DNA of 64,000 nucleotides. Source: Holacanthus passer (lineage: Eukaryota > Chordata > Actinopteri > Pomacanthidae). This document shows positions 50,676-62,400 of the stretch, in pieces. Each line of letters begins with the position of its first letter. Position 1 is the stretch's first letter. Location: the NCBI GenBank assembly GCA_025331565.1, contig JAFREQ010000017.1, forward strand, positions 5,317,001 to 5,381,000, read 5' to 3'. The notes beneath the pieces were generated by a model. The model was not told the DNA's origin. It did not search any database and saw nothing but the letters and a program-made list of their open reading frames with translations. Position numbers and translations under genes: made by a program.

Positions 50676-51029
50676 TTCAGTAGCCTCATCTAATTGAATT
50701 TAGTTTAATTTAATCAGATTTATGTCCAGTGAAAGGCTTCAGTCAACAAAGAGAAAATCTGGCTGTAAAATGAATCTAAATATTATTATATCAATATCCA
50801 TAGTTTCATACATAAATGAATGGAGCAGGTGGCCCTGATCACTGTTTCCTGTTGAAGTGACGGTGGCTCATGTTCGAGCAGCAGCAGTCACAAGATCAGA
50901 TCTGACTCACCAGCAGAGAAAATAAGACGTTTATTTCTGCTCTCGATTTTTATTTCTGGAGACGAAGCCTGTGTGAACAAGATGGTTGGTGGGATAGAAC
51001 GAGGTGAAGGTGAGATTTCCCTTAATGAA

Positions 51030-51180
51030 AAGGAAGGAGAGAGGAGGTTAATTAAAAGGCAGAAGGGTGAAGATGTGGAGGAGAGAGAGGGAGAGAGAGG
51101 GAGAGAGAGGGAGAGGAACGAGGAGGAGGAGCAGGAGGCAGGGAAGGGTGCTAATGAAGAGAGGGAGGAGAAAACTATTT
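51030..51180. repeat. Purine-rich tract (GGAGAGAGA type)
   Basis: GA-rich with GAGGAGGAGCAGG segments; faces the pyrimidine arrays that follow. Confidence 0.85.
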
Positions 51181-51222
51181 TCTAATTAACACTTATCCAG
51201 GTTGATCCCACTGGAGTTTGGA

Positions 51223-51326
51223 TGCCTCCCTCCCTCCCTCCCTCCCTCCATCCATCCATCCCTCCCTCCCTCCCTCTCTCCATCCATCCATCCATCCCTC
51301 CCTCCCTCCCTCCCTCCATCCCTCTG
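51223..51326. repeat. (CTCC)n/(ATCC)n tetranucleotide array
   Basis: About 104 bp alternating between CTCC and ATCC blocks. Confidence 0.97.
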
Positions 51327-51440
51327 AATACAACTCTTTTCTTGAACCAGCTCTCTCCTCCAACCTGGATCCTCTAACCCTTCTCTCCATTTTTCCTTCT
51401 CCTTCCTCTGCATCTGTCTGTTCATCCCATTTCCTCTTTT

Positions 51441-51490
51441 CTCTCTCTCTCTCTCTCTCTCTCTGTCTCCCTCTGTGTCTCTCTCTCTTT
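51441..51490. repeat. (CT)n array, interrupted
   Basis: Twelve perfect CT units, then CT mixed with GTCTCC. Confidence 0.95.
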
Positions 51491-51836
51491 TCTTCCAGCC
51501 CATCTTCTCCTGTTCCTACGTTCTATTTCACCAGCACCTTCAGCAGAGTAGAAGAGAAAATGTGATGCACAGAAACACATGAATGACAGAGCAGAGGAAG
51601 TTAATTAGAATTAGAATAAGTTCTCTTTCAATCAAACATCTGAAGCTCGCAGTTGTTCTTGCAGCTGCATTTATAACTTTTGTTGGCTCAAATGTCTTAA
51701 CCAGGTCATGTGACCAGCTGCTTCAGTCCACTTTCAGAACAAGCACTACAGACATAACAGACACAACCCATCGTTCAGGGTCCGGCCCAAAACCAGCTTT
51801 CAACCTAGTCTTGTTTTTCTCCCTTGTCTTCTGAGC

Positions 51837-51840
<4 letters not shown>

Positions 51841-51878
<38 letters not shown>
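51841..51878. repeat. (TC)19 microsatellite
   Basis: Followed by further CT/CCCT words to about 51920. Confidence 0.97.
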
Positions 51879-51881
<3 letters not shown>

Positions 51882-53242
51882 CTCTATCGCCTACCTTACC
51901 CTCCCTCCCTCCCTCTCTCCTCCGGGAGATGACAGGCTGAAGCAGGTTGTTATTAATCCTGTCTGTTCGCCCGGGGTTTGAACAAGCAGACCGACAGGAG
52001 GAGTCTCCAGGAGAACGCAAACACTTCAGCTCTCACACAGCGAGGAGGGAAGGCAGAGGGAGACGGAGGAGGAACGAAGGGAGAGAGGACAGGATGGACG
52101 ACCGAGACAGAAAAGACAGAACAACCCCTGCTCGGTAGAAATGCTGATATCAGATTATCTTTACTGATTATATTTGAACATTTTTCTTTAACTTACATCT
52201 CACAATAGCAGACACTCACAGGCCTCTCAGTGATGGAGCCAGTTTAAAATGCTTCTGAATCCTTTCCAGTACACAGCACAAAGGCTGCAGTCCAAACAGA
52301 AACTGTCCTTTTCCTTTATTCAGGCACAGATCCCATTTATTTCTCTGTGTGTTATTAGCAGGATGACAAAAAAATGGCTCCGTGCCAGAGCTGGGTATTA
52401 GTTAGACTGAGCTCAGTGGAAAGCTGAGGGCTTTTAAATCCATCTTTAAAAAACCAAAACACGAGACACAGACTTGTTTTTACCTTGTCTAAATAGAAAT
52501 GTCTGTATTTATGTGGTGTAACACACGTCTGAGGCTTCTCCAGCTGAAAGGAGCGAGCGCAGCAAATAAGGCTTTTAAATGTCCTTGTTTTGCTCTGACA
52601 CCTAAATAAAGGCATTTCAGTTTCGGATGAAAGAAGCAGAGTATCTTGGTTTTCTTTCAAAATCAATTTAGATCTATTGCTTTCAGAAAACCCTTCAAAT
52701 AAATATTTCAATATGTGTCAGAGCAGCAGAGCCATTTTACATCTTCACAAAATGCATCCTGACAGTTTCTGCTCTGAATCATAAGCAGTCTTCCTCCTCC
52801 TCTCCTCGCTTTCATTCGCTTTCCTGAGATATTTTTAAAGCTTTCTTGTTTTTCTCTAATTCGCCTCTCCGGAGTTTTACAAGACCACTTTGTAACCCCG
52901 ACCTTTGACCTCATTACCACTGGTTCCATGCAGCGTCGGTGCTGGAACAAAGCATTTGAGACTTGGACTCAAGTCAGACATAAACCACAAAAAGGAAAAC
53001 TTAAGACTTAATATTATGCTTGTGCAAAGTGGACCCACATGCAGCAGTGTTTCTATGTAACTGTCAAATAACTCTGAAGCAAACTTGAAATGTGTCTTAA
53101 AAAAAAGAAAATGTGAATTAGACTCGGGTCCATCAAGTGGTTTGAATAAACCAGGCTACACAACGACTGACTGACCGAAGCTGAGCAGACGATCTGCTGC
53201 GAGAGGCTGAAATGCTGCTCGATGAGTAGATGGACAGCTGGT

Positions 53243-53520
53243 GTGCACGTTCAGCAGGTGTGCACGTTCTGCGGGCGTGCACGTTCAGCGGGCGAGCACG
53301 CTCAGCCGGTGTGCACGTTCAGCGGGCGAGCACGCTCAGCGGGTGTGCACGTTCAGCGGGTGAGCACGTTCAGCCGGTGAGCACGTTCAGCCGGTGTGCA
53401 CGTTCAGCGGGTGAGCACGTTCAGCGGGTGAGCACGTTCAGCGGGTGAGCACGTTTAGCGGGTGAGCACGTTCAGCAGGTGTGCACGTTTAGCGGGTGTG
53501 CACGTTCAGCAGGTGAGCAC
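53243..53520. repeat. 17-bp minisatellite, about 16 copies
   Basis: Sixteen tandem units of exactly 17 bp, consensus G(T/A)GCACGTTCAGCGGGT, plus a partial. Units fall into GTG- and GAG-starting types in an irregular order, with single-base variants (CGCT, CGTTT, GCCGG, GCAGG). Each unit contains at least one CpG. Seventeen is not a multiple of three, so it is not a coding repeat, although it is open in one frame. Confidence 0.97.
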
Positions 53521-53524
53521 AGGT

Positions 53525-55400
53525 GCAATTTCCAGTCTCTTATTGAACTATTGAAATTGTAGTCGGGTTCTGTGTAAATGTTTTGGGAGCCTGGTTTTCT
53601 TTGGGCCGTCGACGTCCGCTCATCGATTGGTTGTTAATTCACTGAAAGCTGTTTCTATTTAAATCTGCTCAGGTTTTGATGCTAAGGTTCCAGTTTCTTT
53701 GACCAAAGACTGGTGGTTTCTCATATTCTTGTTAAACTGTTGTCTCTTTCTGCCTTTTCAGTCGTCAGTCTGGTTTAACTATTGTTCACCATTTTGTTCT
53801 CCATGTACAAAACATTTTTCTTCTTCATACAAAATAACATCTATTTTTAAAGGAGGACTTTCAAAGCCTGAAAGCTCATTCAGAGATATAGAGTCGTCCT
53901 CTCAGCTCTCTGAACACAATCCAGCTTTTGTGGCAGGTGATTTCAAACTTTTGAAAGGTTGGGGATTTTTTTCAGATTTCTTTTTTATCAGTCACAATCA
54001 GGGTGGAAAACTTCCTGTTTAACAATTTAAAAAATGCATCATATATATCCTTCAGTATCTTATAGGACAAAGAAACTGGCAGATGTGAACCAGCAATTTA
54101 CAGCAAAGCTCAGTTTCCTTTGTCCACCACATCATCTTTGGCAGCTGGTTTACTGGATTCGAGTGATAGTAAATGACTTGGAAGGAAGGACATCTGACTC
54201 TAGAGGTTATGAAATAATGATGATGATGATGATGATTCCGTAGTTTGTTCTTTGGTCTTTGTTTTATGTCTGGAACTGTGTAGTTGTGCTGCTGCCTGTC
54301 TTTTAATGTCAATGAGACTTCAGTCCTGGTTAAATAAAAGTTTATAAAAATGAATAAGGAGTCAAATAAACAACCAGATCTGAAGAGACAGGCAGGAGAA
54401 ACATGCAAACACGAGGCTGAACACAAAAGACAACATGGTGAAAGGAGGCTGCTACATGTGCTGAAGGCTGATTGGGGAAAATGAGCTGCAGGTGTGTAGA
54501 TGAGGAATCCAGGTGAGGAGAGAGACGGGATCTGAAATGACAGGAGAGTTCGTGAAGAGGCATGAAAGCAGAGAGCAGATACTGAGCAGCTTTTGAGCCT
54601 CGAGGATTCTTGACATTTCTCGACTGGTTGAGGAAGAAGGTCTCACATCTCCTCATCTCTTCTCTCCCGAGGCTCCTCTGCTGCTCACAAACAACAGGAA
54701 ATATACAGGACAGGTTAATGGGGTTCAGGTATGGCTTGTTGCTCATCAGGCTCCACCTGTCCAGCTGGACACGGGGGTGTTTGGTGTGAAGACGAGACAA
54801 TGAGGAAAGAGAGACGAGGGTGACAGGCAAACAGCCCTCGGAGAGAAAGAGCTAAATCACAGACGCTCTGTTCAATAATCAGCCCTCGTCTTCCACAGTC
54901 CATATTTAGCCTTTAGCACAGACCCGCGTTGCTATAACTCCATATTTTATTGCTGGAAAATGGCTCCTCATCATCCTCCTTTAAAAGAATCTTCTCCTGA
55001 AGTCTTTTGAAAAATCCCAAACAATGAGCGTTTGAGCCTTGAGGATGTTTCTTTGTACTGTAAATGTGGTGGGAAGGAGGGAACCGACGCAGCAAAGCAG
55101 CTCATTTGTAACTTCAAACTTTGTTGTAGAGAGCCAATTTACATCCTGCTATTATTCAGGACTGAGGACATTTAATAAGCTTTTGTAACTTAGAGGTGCA
55201 AATGAGGAGGCCCAGATTCCAAAGTTAGAAATCCAGCGTTTGAAAAACATAACATGAGAATATTAAAGAGCTTTGCTGAATGTAAATCAAATATCACCTG
55301 ATGACACCTGGAGCTGAATATACAGTAATATTCCATCTATTCTTATGTGCAGAATGAAATGGTGTGTGTGAAATGAGAGGTGTCATTAAAACACCAGAGC
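53525..55400. other. No gene seen between minisatellite and LINE
   Basis: AT-rich, with a short (ATG)n run at about 54218-54236. Open frames are short and unremarkable. Confidence 0.55.
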
Positions 55401-55407
55401 TGCTGAA

Positions 55408-57316
55408 ATGAAAGAAAGTCTGGGACAGTCCCAGATGTCTCCTCCATGGTGTGTCTGTCTGTCCATTCAGTCTGTTTCTGTTCACTGTCTTTACCATGAG
55501 TCTATAAAAAGTTTTCCCGGAGGCGGACTCCAGGGAGACGGGCTGCACCGGCTCCGACAGGGGGCCGCCGAGCTCCTCCAGGTTCGGAAGCAGACAGATG
55601 TGTGGGAAGGGGTCTTCAGGGTCCGGGATCAGCTGGCCTGCGTGGTGGTCCTCCAACATGGAGCAAACACATGGAGCGTTCAGTTTATGTTTCCAGTGCT
55701 GGAGGAGCTGTTCTGTCAGTCTGGCTGACTTGCTCTGAGGCAGTTTTCCTGTCCTCATGCTTTCATTGAACACTTCCAGTAGGTCTGGTCCTAGGACGGA
55801 CCAGAAAGCTTTGTAGAAGTCGGCAGGAAGGCCGTCTATCCCCGGAGCTCTGCCGTTCTGGAGGCTCCCTGCGGCCCTCGTGATCTCCTCCAGTGTGAGA
55901 TCAGCTGCCAGCAGGGAGTTGTCCTCCTCGCTCACCTGAGGGAGATCTCTGTAGAAGGTGCTGTGCACATCTGGATTACTTGACCACTCACTCTTACAGA
56001 GGTTTCCATAGAAACCGGCAGCATACTTTCTGATCTCAGACGAGTCTGAGACTTCGGAGCAGCTACCCGTTCGTAAAGAGTGAATGATCTTCCTTTGTCC
56101 GTTCTTTTTCTCCAGCCCAAAGAAAAACCGGGAGGGAGCGTCCATCTGGGAGATGTTCATGAACCTTGACCTGACCAGAGCCCCTTGCGCTGAAACGCCC
56201 AACAGGTTGGCTATGGCCGACTTTTTGGACTTGAGGGAGTCTAAATGCCCTCGATTTCCTGTAGAAGAAAACAGAGACTGTAGAGCTTCTACCTGACTCT
56301 CCAGATCTTGCATTCTCCGGGCTAAGTCTCTTGTGACGCCACGAGTGAACTGCTGGCACAACTGGCGAACCTGGGTCTTACCAAAGTCCCACCACTGCTG
56401 GAGGCAGGAGAAGGCAGGCTTGCTCTCTCTGTAGGAAAACCAAAAAGCATTAAAAGCCGTTCTAAAAGCCTGGTCATTTAAAAGACCTGTGTTAAAATGC
56501 CAATAGGCGCTTTTAAAACGGACATTCTTAATAAAAATGGAGCAGGAGACGAGGGAGTGGTCAGTGAAACCCACAGGCTGGATAAAACATCTCTTACAAA
56601 CGTTAAAATGGTGTTTAAAACAATAAAGACGGTCCAGTCTGGCTAATGATAAAGAGTTTCCCCTTGAATGAGTCCAGGTGTATTGTCTAGTGTTTCTGTT
56701 AAAAGCCCTCCACAGGTCAAACAGCTCCTGCTCTTCTATGAGCCGTCTGAGCCTGTGGGAAGAAGCTGGGTGTGGTTCTGAGTGATTCCTGTCTAATGCA
56801 GGGTTTGTGGTGCAATTAAAATCACCCCCTAAAAACATAAAATCCTCGGAACCACAGTCTGTTATAGTTTTTGATAAAACATTTAAGAACAGCATCCTCT
56901 CCACCCCATTGGTTTAAAACCACTAAAACAACATTCTCGTAATTGGCTTTTACTTTTAAAAGCACACCTGGAATGATCTCTTCTACTTCATAGTTTAAAG
57001 GTAAAAAACTCCTTGAGAATAAAATCCCCACCCCTCCGCTCAGACTGGACTTATGGCTTAAAACCACCTCCCTGTTAAAAGCCCTCTTCCAGTCGGCCTC
57101 CATGTCCTCCGTGCTGTGGGTTTCTTGAACTAACATAACGTCTACCTTCTTCATCTCCATTAACTTAAAAAGTGCAGCTCGTTTAAAATCAGCCCTGGCT
57201 CCATTCAGGTTTAAAATGCTGATGTTAAAATCACACATATGTGGAGTTAGGAGAATAAACCCAACAATGACAAAACAAGTCAGAAGATAAAAGAAGCAGT
57301 TAGATTTAAAAGTCAT
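55408..57316 (-). pseudogene. LINE ORF2 (endonuclease/reverse transcriptase), broken
   Basis: The frame begins at ATG 57316, overlapping the ORF1 stop as ATGA. The apurinic-type endonuclease is seen as ILNLNGARADFKR, VQETHSTEDMEADW and SSLSGGVGILFS. A frameshift near 56900 moves to the frame carrying FMFLGGDFNC (about 56835) and GFTDHSLV (about 56570), where the catalytic SDH motif reads TDH. The reverse-transcriptase fingers follow (ADLTLEEITRAAGSLQNGRAPGIDG, about 55890). After LPQSKSARLTEQLL (about 55740) the frame jumps to a segment with GGPLSEPVQPVSLESASGKTFY..., which belongs after the catalytic core. The YADD catalytic box is absent, so the enzyme is dead. Confidence 0.8.
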
Positions 57317-58295
57317 AACTGTCCAGCATGATTTGGTCTCTTACTCTGACTATGAGTTTCTTTAACCTGTATATTTCTTGGTCTGTTAAAAGAGCTGTCA
57401 GTTTTCCTTGTTAAGGGTTGTGCTGATCGAATAAAAAACCTCAGGTTTTTAAAATGCTCTTCAACTGAAGGAAGCTTGGTTCCTTTGGTGACCTCCAGGA
57501 ACTTTTTGATCTCCTCAGGGGAATACATTTGTTCCTCCTGCACCTGGCTGAGGTCACTCTCTTCCTCAGTTTCTTTTCTTTTTGGCTTTTACTTTGGATT
57601 GAGTAACCTGGCTTTTCCTCTTTTGTGATGGCACCATGAACTCATCATCCAGCTCTTCATCCATTAACACATCCTCAATCATTTCAGTTGTTCTGTTTTC
57701 ATTGTTTGTTTGCACTTTGTTTGAGATTGTTTTGCCTCAGTGATTTTCTAACATCTTTCACTGCTGTGATGTTTTCACTACCTGAAACACCGGGGGGGGG
57801 GGGTCACTACTGACGGGAGCCTCGACCGCTGGTGCCCCCGGTGGCAGATGTGGCAAAAACAACATAATTAAATCCGTCCACGCGGAAAGAGAAGGACAGG
57901 TTCAAGTCACTTGTCGTGTCTTTTCTGATCATGTACACCTGTCTCCGGTGACACACGACGTGTTTCAGCTGCGGGGACTTGCAGCCTAAAGACACCATCT
58001 TTATTGGTGAGACCAGTTGACCGAACCGGGACAGTTCCTTGGCCAACGCTTCGTTCTTGATGAACGGAGGAGCGTTGGAGACGGTGATCCTGGACGCCGG
58101 GTTGACCAGGGGGAGAACGGGAGTGAACGAGTCTTTGATCACTACACCACTCTCCACTACCTGGGCAACCTCACCACCGCTCCGTTCATCCGGGAGGCCG
58201 ACTTCACGCTCCCGTATCCCACCTCTTTCCCCACCGCCAAACCTGCCTCCTCCACGGAGCACTGCACGGCCGGCAGCAGCTTCAGCAAAATTCAC
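57313..58295 (-). pseudogene. LINE ORF1 (RNA-binding protein), broken
   Basis: The upstream part (58295-57807) holds a glycine/arginine-rich leader and the conserved block ITVSNAPPFIKNEALAKEL through KHVVCHRRQVYMI and FRVDGFNYVVFATS. The frame then stops next to a run of 12 G (57792-57803), just where the family carries its CCHC zinc knuckle, so that finger is missing. A later segment on the minus strand codes an acidic MIEDVLMDEELDDEF and a basic KRKSQ...KAKKKR patch, then needs a one-base shift near 57566-57580 to continue into EEQMYSPEEIKKFLEVTKG and the end at 57313. No ATG remains at the start; an in-frame TAG precedes it. Confidence 0.75.
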
Positions 58296-58336
58296 CGATA
58301 CCTAACACGCTCTCAGCTCTCAACCTCCATTCACTC

Positions 58337-58339
58337 AGA

Positions 58340-58372
<33 letters not shown>

Positions 58373-58373
58373 G
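58337..58373. repeat. (AG)n array at the 5' side of the LINE
   Basis: Interrupted GA array just outside the recognisable LINE start. Confidence 0.9.
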
Positions 58374-59229
58374 GGGAGGTCTGAACAAGACACAGCTAAA
58401 GGTCGTGTAGGTGAAGAGCAGATGTTAATTTATGGCCGGTTCAGTTCACAGTGTTTCTCATCAGAGGAGCAGGTGCAGATTAGCAGATATTCACTAACAG
58501 AGGAAAGTTTTCCTTGCTAAACAGCAGGCTTTTGAAAAATTGGGACACTTTTTCAAAACCAGAGAAGCTTTTCATCCTCTTTTGTTTAAGCCCAATTTGT
58601 AGGTTTTCATCTTGTGGATTTCTTAAAATAGCTCGTTCGACGTTCAGATGTCTTGAGTTGTTTTCCTGGTTCAGTCTGAAGATGATGCTGTATCAAGCAT
58701 TTTTAATATCTGACAAGTTCAGGATCATGAATTTACATTAACAGTTTGATCAGGTGACCTGACGGCCTTTAAACGCTTCATTGAGCAGAAAAAGCAAAAA
58801 CCAAATCCCTTCAAACCCTTAATTGCAAAATGGGATTTGAAAGGTGATGAAAGGAAAAATATGCTGCGTATTTTGCTCTAAACAAAAGACTAAAGGTCAC
58901 CAGCTTTCACTTCTCACAAACTATTCAGACCAGTATTAAAGAGACCAATTATAAAGCCATGTTATTCAAAAGCATTGAACTGATGAACCGACTGACCAGC
59001 TGACTGAAACAACAGTCACTGACACAACAGCGCCATCCTTCTGCTGGCAGAGGAAATAAAAAAAACAAAGTGGTGTTTTGTGTTTCTGACTTTTCTCTTC
59101 AGCTTTAATGACGGATTCAGAGCATGAGACGGCTGACAGGTGCTGCTGGTAGAGGAGGGACACCTGCTGAGCAGGGCCACAGGCTGGCTGTGTGTGTGTG
59201 AGTGAGTGACATACACCACTTTTGCATAG

Positions 59230-59231
<2 letters not shown>

Positions 59232-59263
<32 letters not shown>
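59232..59263. repeat. (AC)16 microsatellite
   Basis: Uninterrupted array. Confidence 0.95.
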
Positions 59264-59266
<3 letters not shown>

Positions 59267-61027
59267 ATCCGATCTGTCTGTTTCTGTCTTGCTTTCTAAC
59301 TTTTTTTTTATCTTTCTGTGCCTTTTTCAGAACTAATGAATCTTTCAGATGTGCTGATTCTTCCTGCTCCGCCTACATTAGAAAAACTCCTCATTAGCAT
59401 TTTAACGCTCTGCGAGCCGGCGACCGGCTCCAACAGACGCCTGCTCTTCTGATGTCGCCGAGATCCGTTAGAGGAAAAGTTTCTGTCTGTGTTTGACAGA
59501 TGAAGCAGAAATCTTTGACAGGTGCAGGATGTGAAATATTGTAATTAAAGCACATGTGGAAAACGTACAAACCTCTGGCGTCTTTTCATCCCAACGTTTC
59601 TGCTTACAGCAAAACTGATGCCGATCGGATATGAGCGAACAAAACAGACAGAGAATCACTAAGAGAAGAATAACGGCAGCTGAGAAGACAAAAGATGAAA
59701 TAAAGATGAGAGAAATAAAATCAACACGTCTGCATGTGTTCAGGCTCAGAGGAGGCTTTAGAGTGAAGTGAAACCTCATTGTGAAAGTTTTTTGGTGACG
59801 TAGAACAAAAGGGAACAAAAGTTAAGACTTTTGTAACACGAGGTTGAATCACCACAGAATTTTGGGCTGTTTTTGGTGTCGATCATACGATGTGTTGATG
59901 TCAGCTGCCAAATGCACTTTGCTTGTCCTCTGAATCTTGAATCGTAAGTGTGCGGTCCAGACCACGATGAGCCAGCAACAGATTTTATTCAGTGAGCTAT
60001 AAACATGGTGGTAATAAAACTCCAGCTGTGGACTGACTGACAGAATGAGCTGCAGCACTGTGGCTTTCATATCACAGCTCCCCCGCTGGCCGGCTCTCTC
60101 TTCGTGTCCTTGCAGCTTCTCCAGTCCAGTTCTCTGATGCCTGAACCCCCGTGTGTCCGTGTCTCCTCCGTCTTGAAGCGTGTTCCAGCTGAACCCGCTG
60201 ACTAGTTTGCCCTCAGTGCTCCAACCTGCCGACCAACCACCGAGCTGCCATTTAGTCCTGTGGTCACTCTGCCGTCCAGGTGTCCAGGTGTTTCCCAGCA
60301 CACAGGTCTGACCCTGAACCTTTCTGACGGCCTCAGCTGCTTTAATCTGGACCCTTCATGGTCAAATCTGTCTCTTTTGAGTCTCTCAATTTTATTGAAT
60401 TGCAGTATTTTGCTTCCATCTCTGAAGTAACACTTCACCGTATTTACAGCAGGTCTGTCTGCAGCTGCTCCATGTTACCAGATGTTACCAGATGTGTGAC
60501 ACTGTGAGACTTTTGACACTGAAGACACTGTTGAAGGTCACTCTTTCTGTCCTCAACAAACAGATCCCAGTTTGAGTTTTTCTATGATATTACTGGTGAT
60601 CTGTCCTTGTCTCCGTTCACTCATCATCAGCTGGCTCCTTATGGCAGTCAAACTGCCTGTATGTTAATCTGCACAGATCAGTAACACGGGGACAGAGAGG
60701 GCCGAGACAAGAGGGAACAAGACATGCAAAGACAAACAAGATGGGTGTTGGGAAGAGGGAAAGGAAGACAGGGAAGGTTGGGACGAGAGGCTGGATGGTG
60801 GAGAGCTTTGTGCTACTTCATCATATCACCTTGTTCTTAAGTCTTTTAATTGCACTCGAGACTTGCAGACATCACAACATAGAAGCACCAAGGACACAAT
60901 GAATGACAGATGTCTGAGTCTTTTTCTCTCAGTCTGTTTATTCTTCAAAGTCTGAGAGACAGCAGGCGAGAGCTGCTTCGAGATGCAGAAATTCATCAAC
61001 ATTTTGTTGTCTGTTTTTCAGACCAAT

Positions 61028-61044
61028 AATAGATAGATAGATAG
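61028..61044. repeat. (ATAG)4 repeat
   Basis: Four GATA-type units. Confidence 0.9.
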
Positions 61045-61786
61045 CTTAGCATCCAAGGACGAACAGACGGAGTAGAAGAAAAGAAAATGGATGGAAAAAG
61101 GAAAATTCTATTAGTTTTTTGAAAGTTTCGCAGGTATAAATTCCATGAGTTTTATATTTGCACATCGTGGCCCCTGCAGACGACATATTGCTCTGACAAG
61201 GAGGTGTATTTCTGTGTAGCTCGTCCACTGGCTGACAGTTATCCCTGAGAAACATCTGCTGGAGCTTAATATTGCAAATGATGACAGCTGAGTGAGTTTA
61301 ACTCCTTGATCGATACAGTTCTGAGAGCAGAATGAACCCAGAGGGCACGACTCCGCCAAGGCCGAATCAAATGAAGAAATCTTTTGTTCTAACAGAAAAT
61401 GTTGTTTTATGTTCTGCAATCTGCAAAGTGAAAGACACTCACGGGACACGAGCGAGTAAAAAACGTTCGCTCTCAATCACAATGTCATGGAATTATTTAA
61501 AAAGTTACTGGATTGCACCAAAACAAATCCCCTTTTTATTCAACAGTGGCCGAACTTCCTACCAAATTTAGCTGAAATCTTCTATCACATTTGGATCCTG
61601 CGAAGAAACAAGCAGGACTGAAAACGACCTCCATCGTGGAGGAAACGAGATGAGCATCAAGTCATAAACTCTTTAACTTATTGAGGACACACAAAAAATA
61701 ATGTTTACGTTCTACCACTAGAAAACATGTTCTGAAACCTGTTATGAGTGTTTGTAATTAAAACCCTTTCACACATAGAGCACAGG

Positions 61787-61815
61787 CACACACACACACA
61801 CACACACACACACGC
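61787..61815. repeat. (CA)14 microsatellite
   Basis: Uninterrupted array. Confidence 0.95.
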
Positions 61816-62129
61816 TTTATATACAACTACTGTGACTAAAGCATCAGGATAAACTCGATTAAGAGAAAATGTCAATGTCACTTTTGTGTTTAAGTCATTT
61901 CATTTAAATTTGGTGAGTTTTTAATGAATTCAAAGCCAATTAGGAGACAGATTAACTCTGTTTTATTTCTACATTTGATTATATTATCGTAAACACAGCA
62001 GAGAATTAGATTTTCATTATCTCGGGCTGAGGACATGGCTGAAGTGTTTGCTGCCAGTGTTGACTCACCGAGTACGAGATATCAATATCCAGACTAAACA
62101 CACAGGAACTAGTTGTAATTACCACCTGG

Positions 62130-62400
62130 GAACGAACTCTCTGCCACCTGCCAGCTCGCATTCACCTGAAATCCACCTGACACAGCTCGACCGTTCTCCC
62201 TGCAGCCGAGCCGTCGCCGCTGATCACTGAGCCGCGTGTTTGCAGGACGGAGGCTTCAGACATCAAACACGAGCCTCAGCAGCTTCACACTTGGCTGAAA
62301 TCATTTGTCCCTCTGAGTGCGTCGCTCAGTGAAGCACCACAACAAGAGGCATCGGCTTCAAACGTCGCTCCCTCCCTCGCCGTCCCTGCAACCAGCAAAC
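62130..62400 (+). promoter_or_regulatory. CpG-containing putative promoter/5' UTR of right-edge gene
   Basis: Local rise in CG dinucleotides (for example GCCGAGCCGTCGCCGC at about 62202-62217 and the GTCGCTCC...CGCCGTCC stretch near 62363-62385) directly before the strong ATG/donor pair at 62401. No TATA box is evident. Confidence 0.35.

Larger units (their letters stand above)
47220..53240. other. Intergenic, repeat-bearing
   Basis: Microsatellites and the purine/pyrimidine cluster at 51.0-51.9 kb. Nothing protein-like recognised. Confidence 0.55.
55408..58300 (-). mobile_element. Decayed L1-superfamily LINE, Tx1-like
   Basis: Two consecutive LINE reading frames lie on the minus strand: an ORF1 of the RNA-binding type and an ORF2 with endonuclease followed by reverse transcriptase. 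Signature segments (FLGGDFNC, GRAPGIDGLPADFYKAFW, VRVDG-like ORF1 core) match Tx1-like elements of fish and frogs. The copy has at least four lesions: loss of the ORF1 zinc knuckle at a poly-G run, a one-base shift in ORF1, a shift in the endonuclease, and an internal deletion through the catalytic part of the reverse transcriptase. It cannot move on its own. Unlike most dead LINEs, its 5' half survives while the interior and 3' end are lost. No target duplication was identified. Confidence 0.85.
58380..62100. other. No gene seen between LINE and right-edge gene
   Basis: A CA array at 59.2 kb, a small GATA run at 61.0 kb and a CA array at 61.8 kb; otherwise no structure that I can name. Confidence 0.55.

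Noticed and set aside
53230..53448. 72-codon open frame in the 17-bp minisatellite
   Set aside because: The unit is not a multiple of three, and the frame is open only because the repeat lacks stops in that phase.
58017..58520. Plus-strand open frame of 167 codons
   Set aside because: It runs antisense to the LINE ORF1 and into a GA array; no independent evidence.
59849..60301. 150-codon minus-strand open frame
   Set aside because: No domain, no splice context and mixed low-information composition. It may be an old repeat but nothing identifies it.
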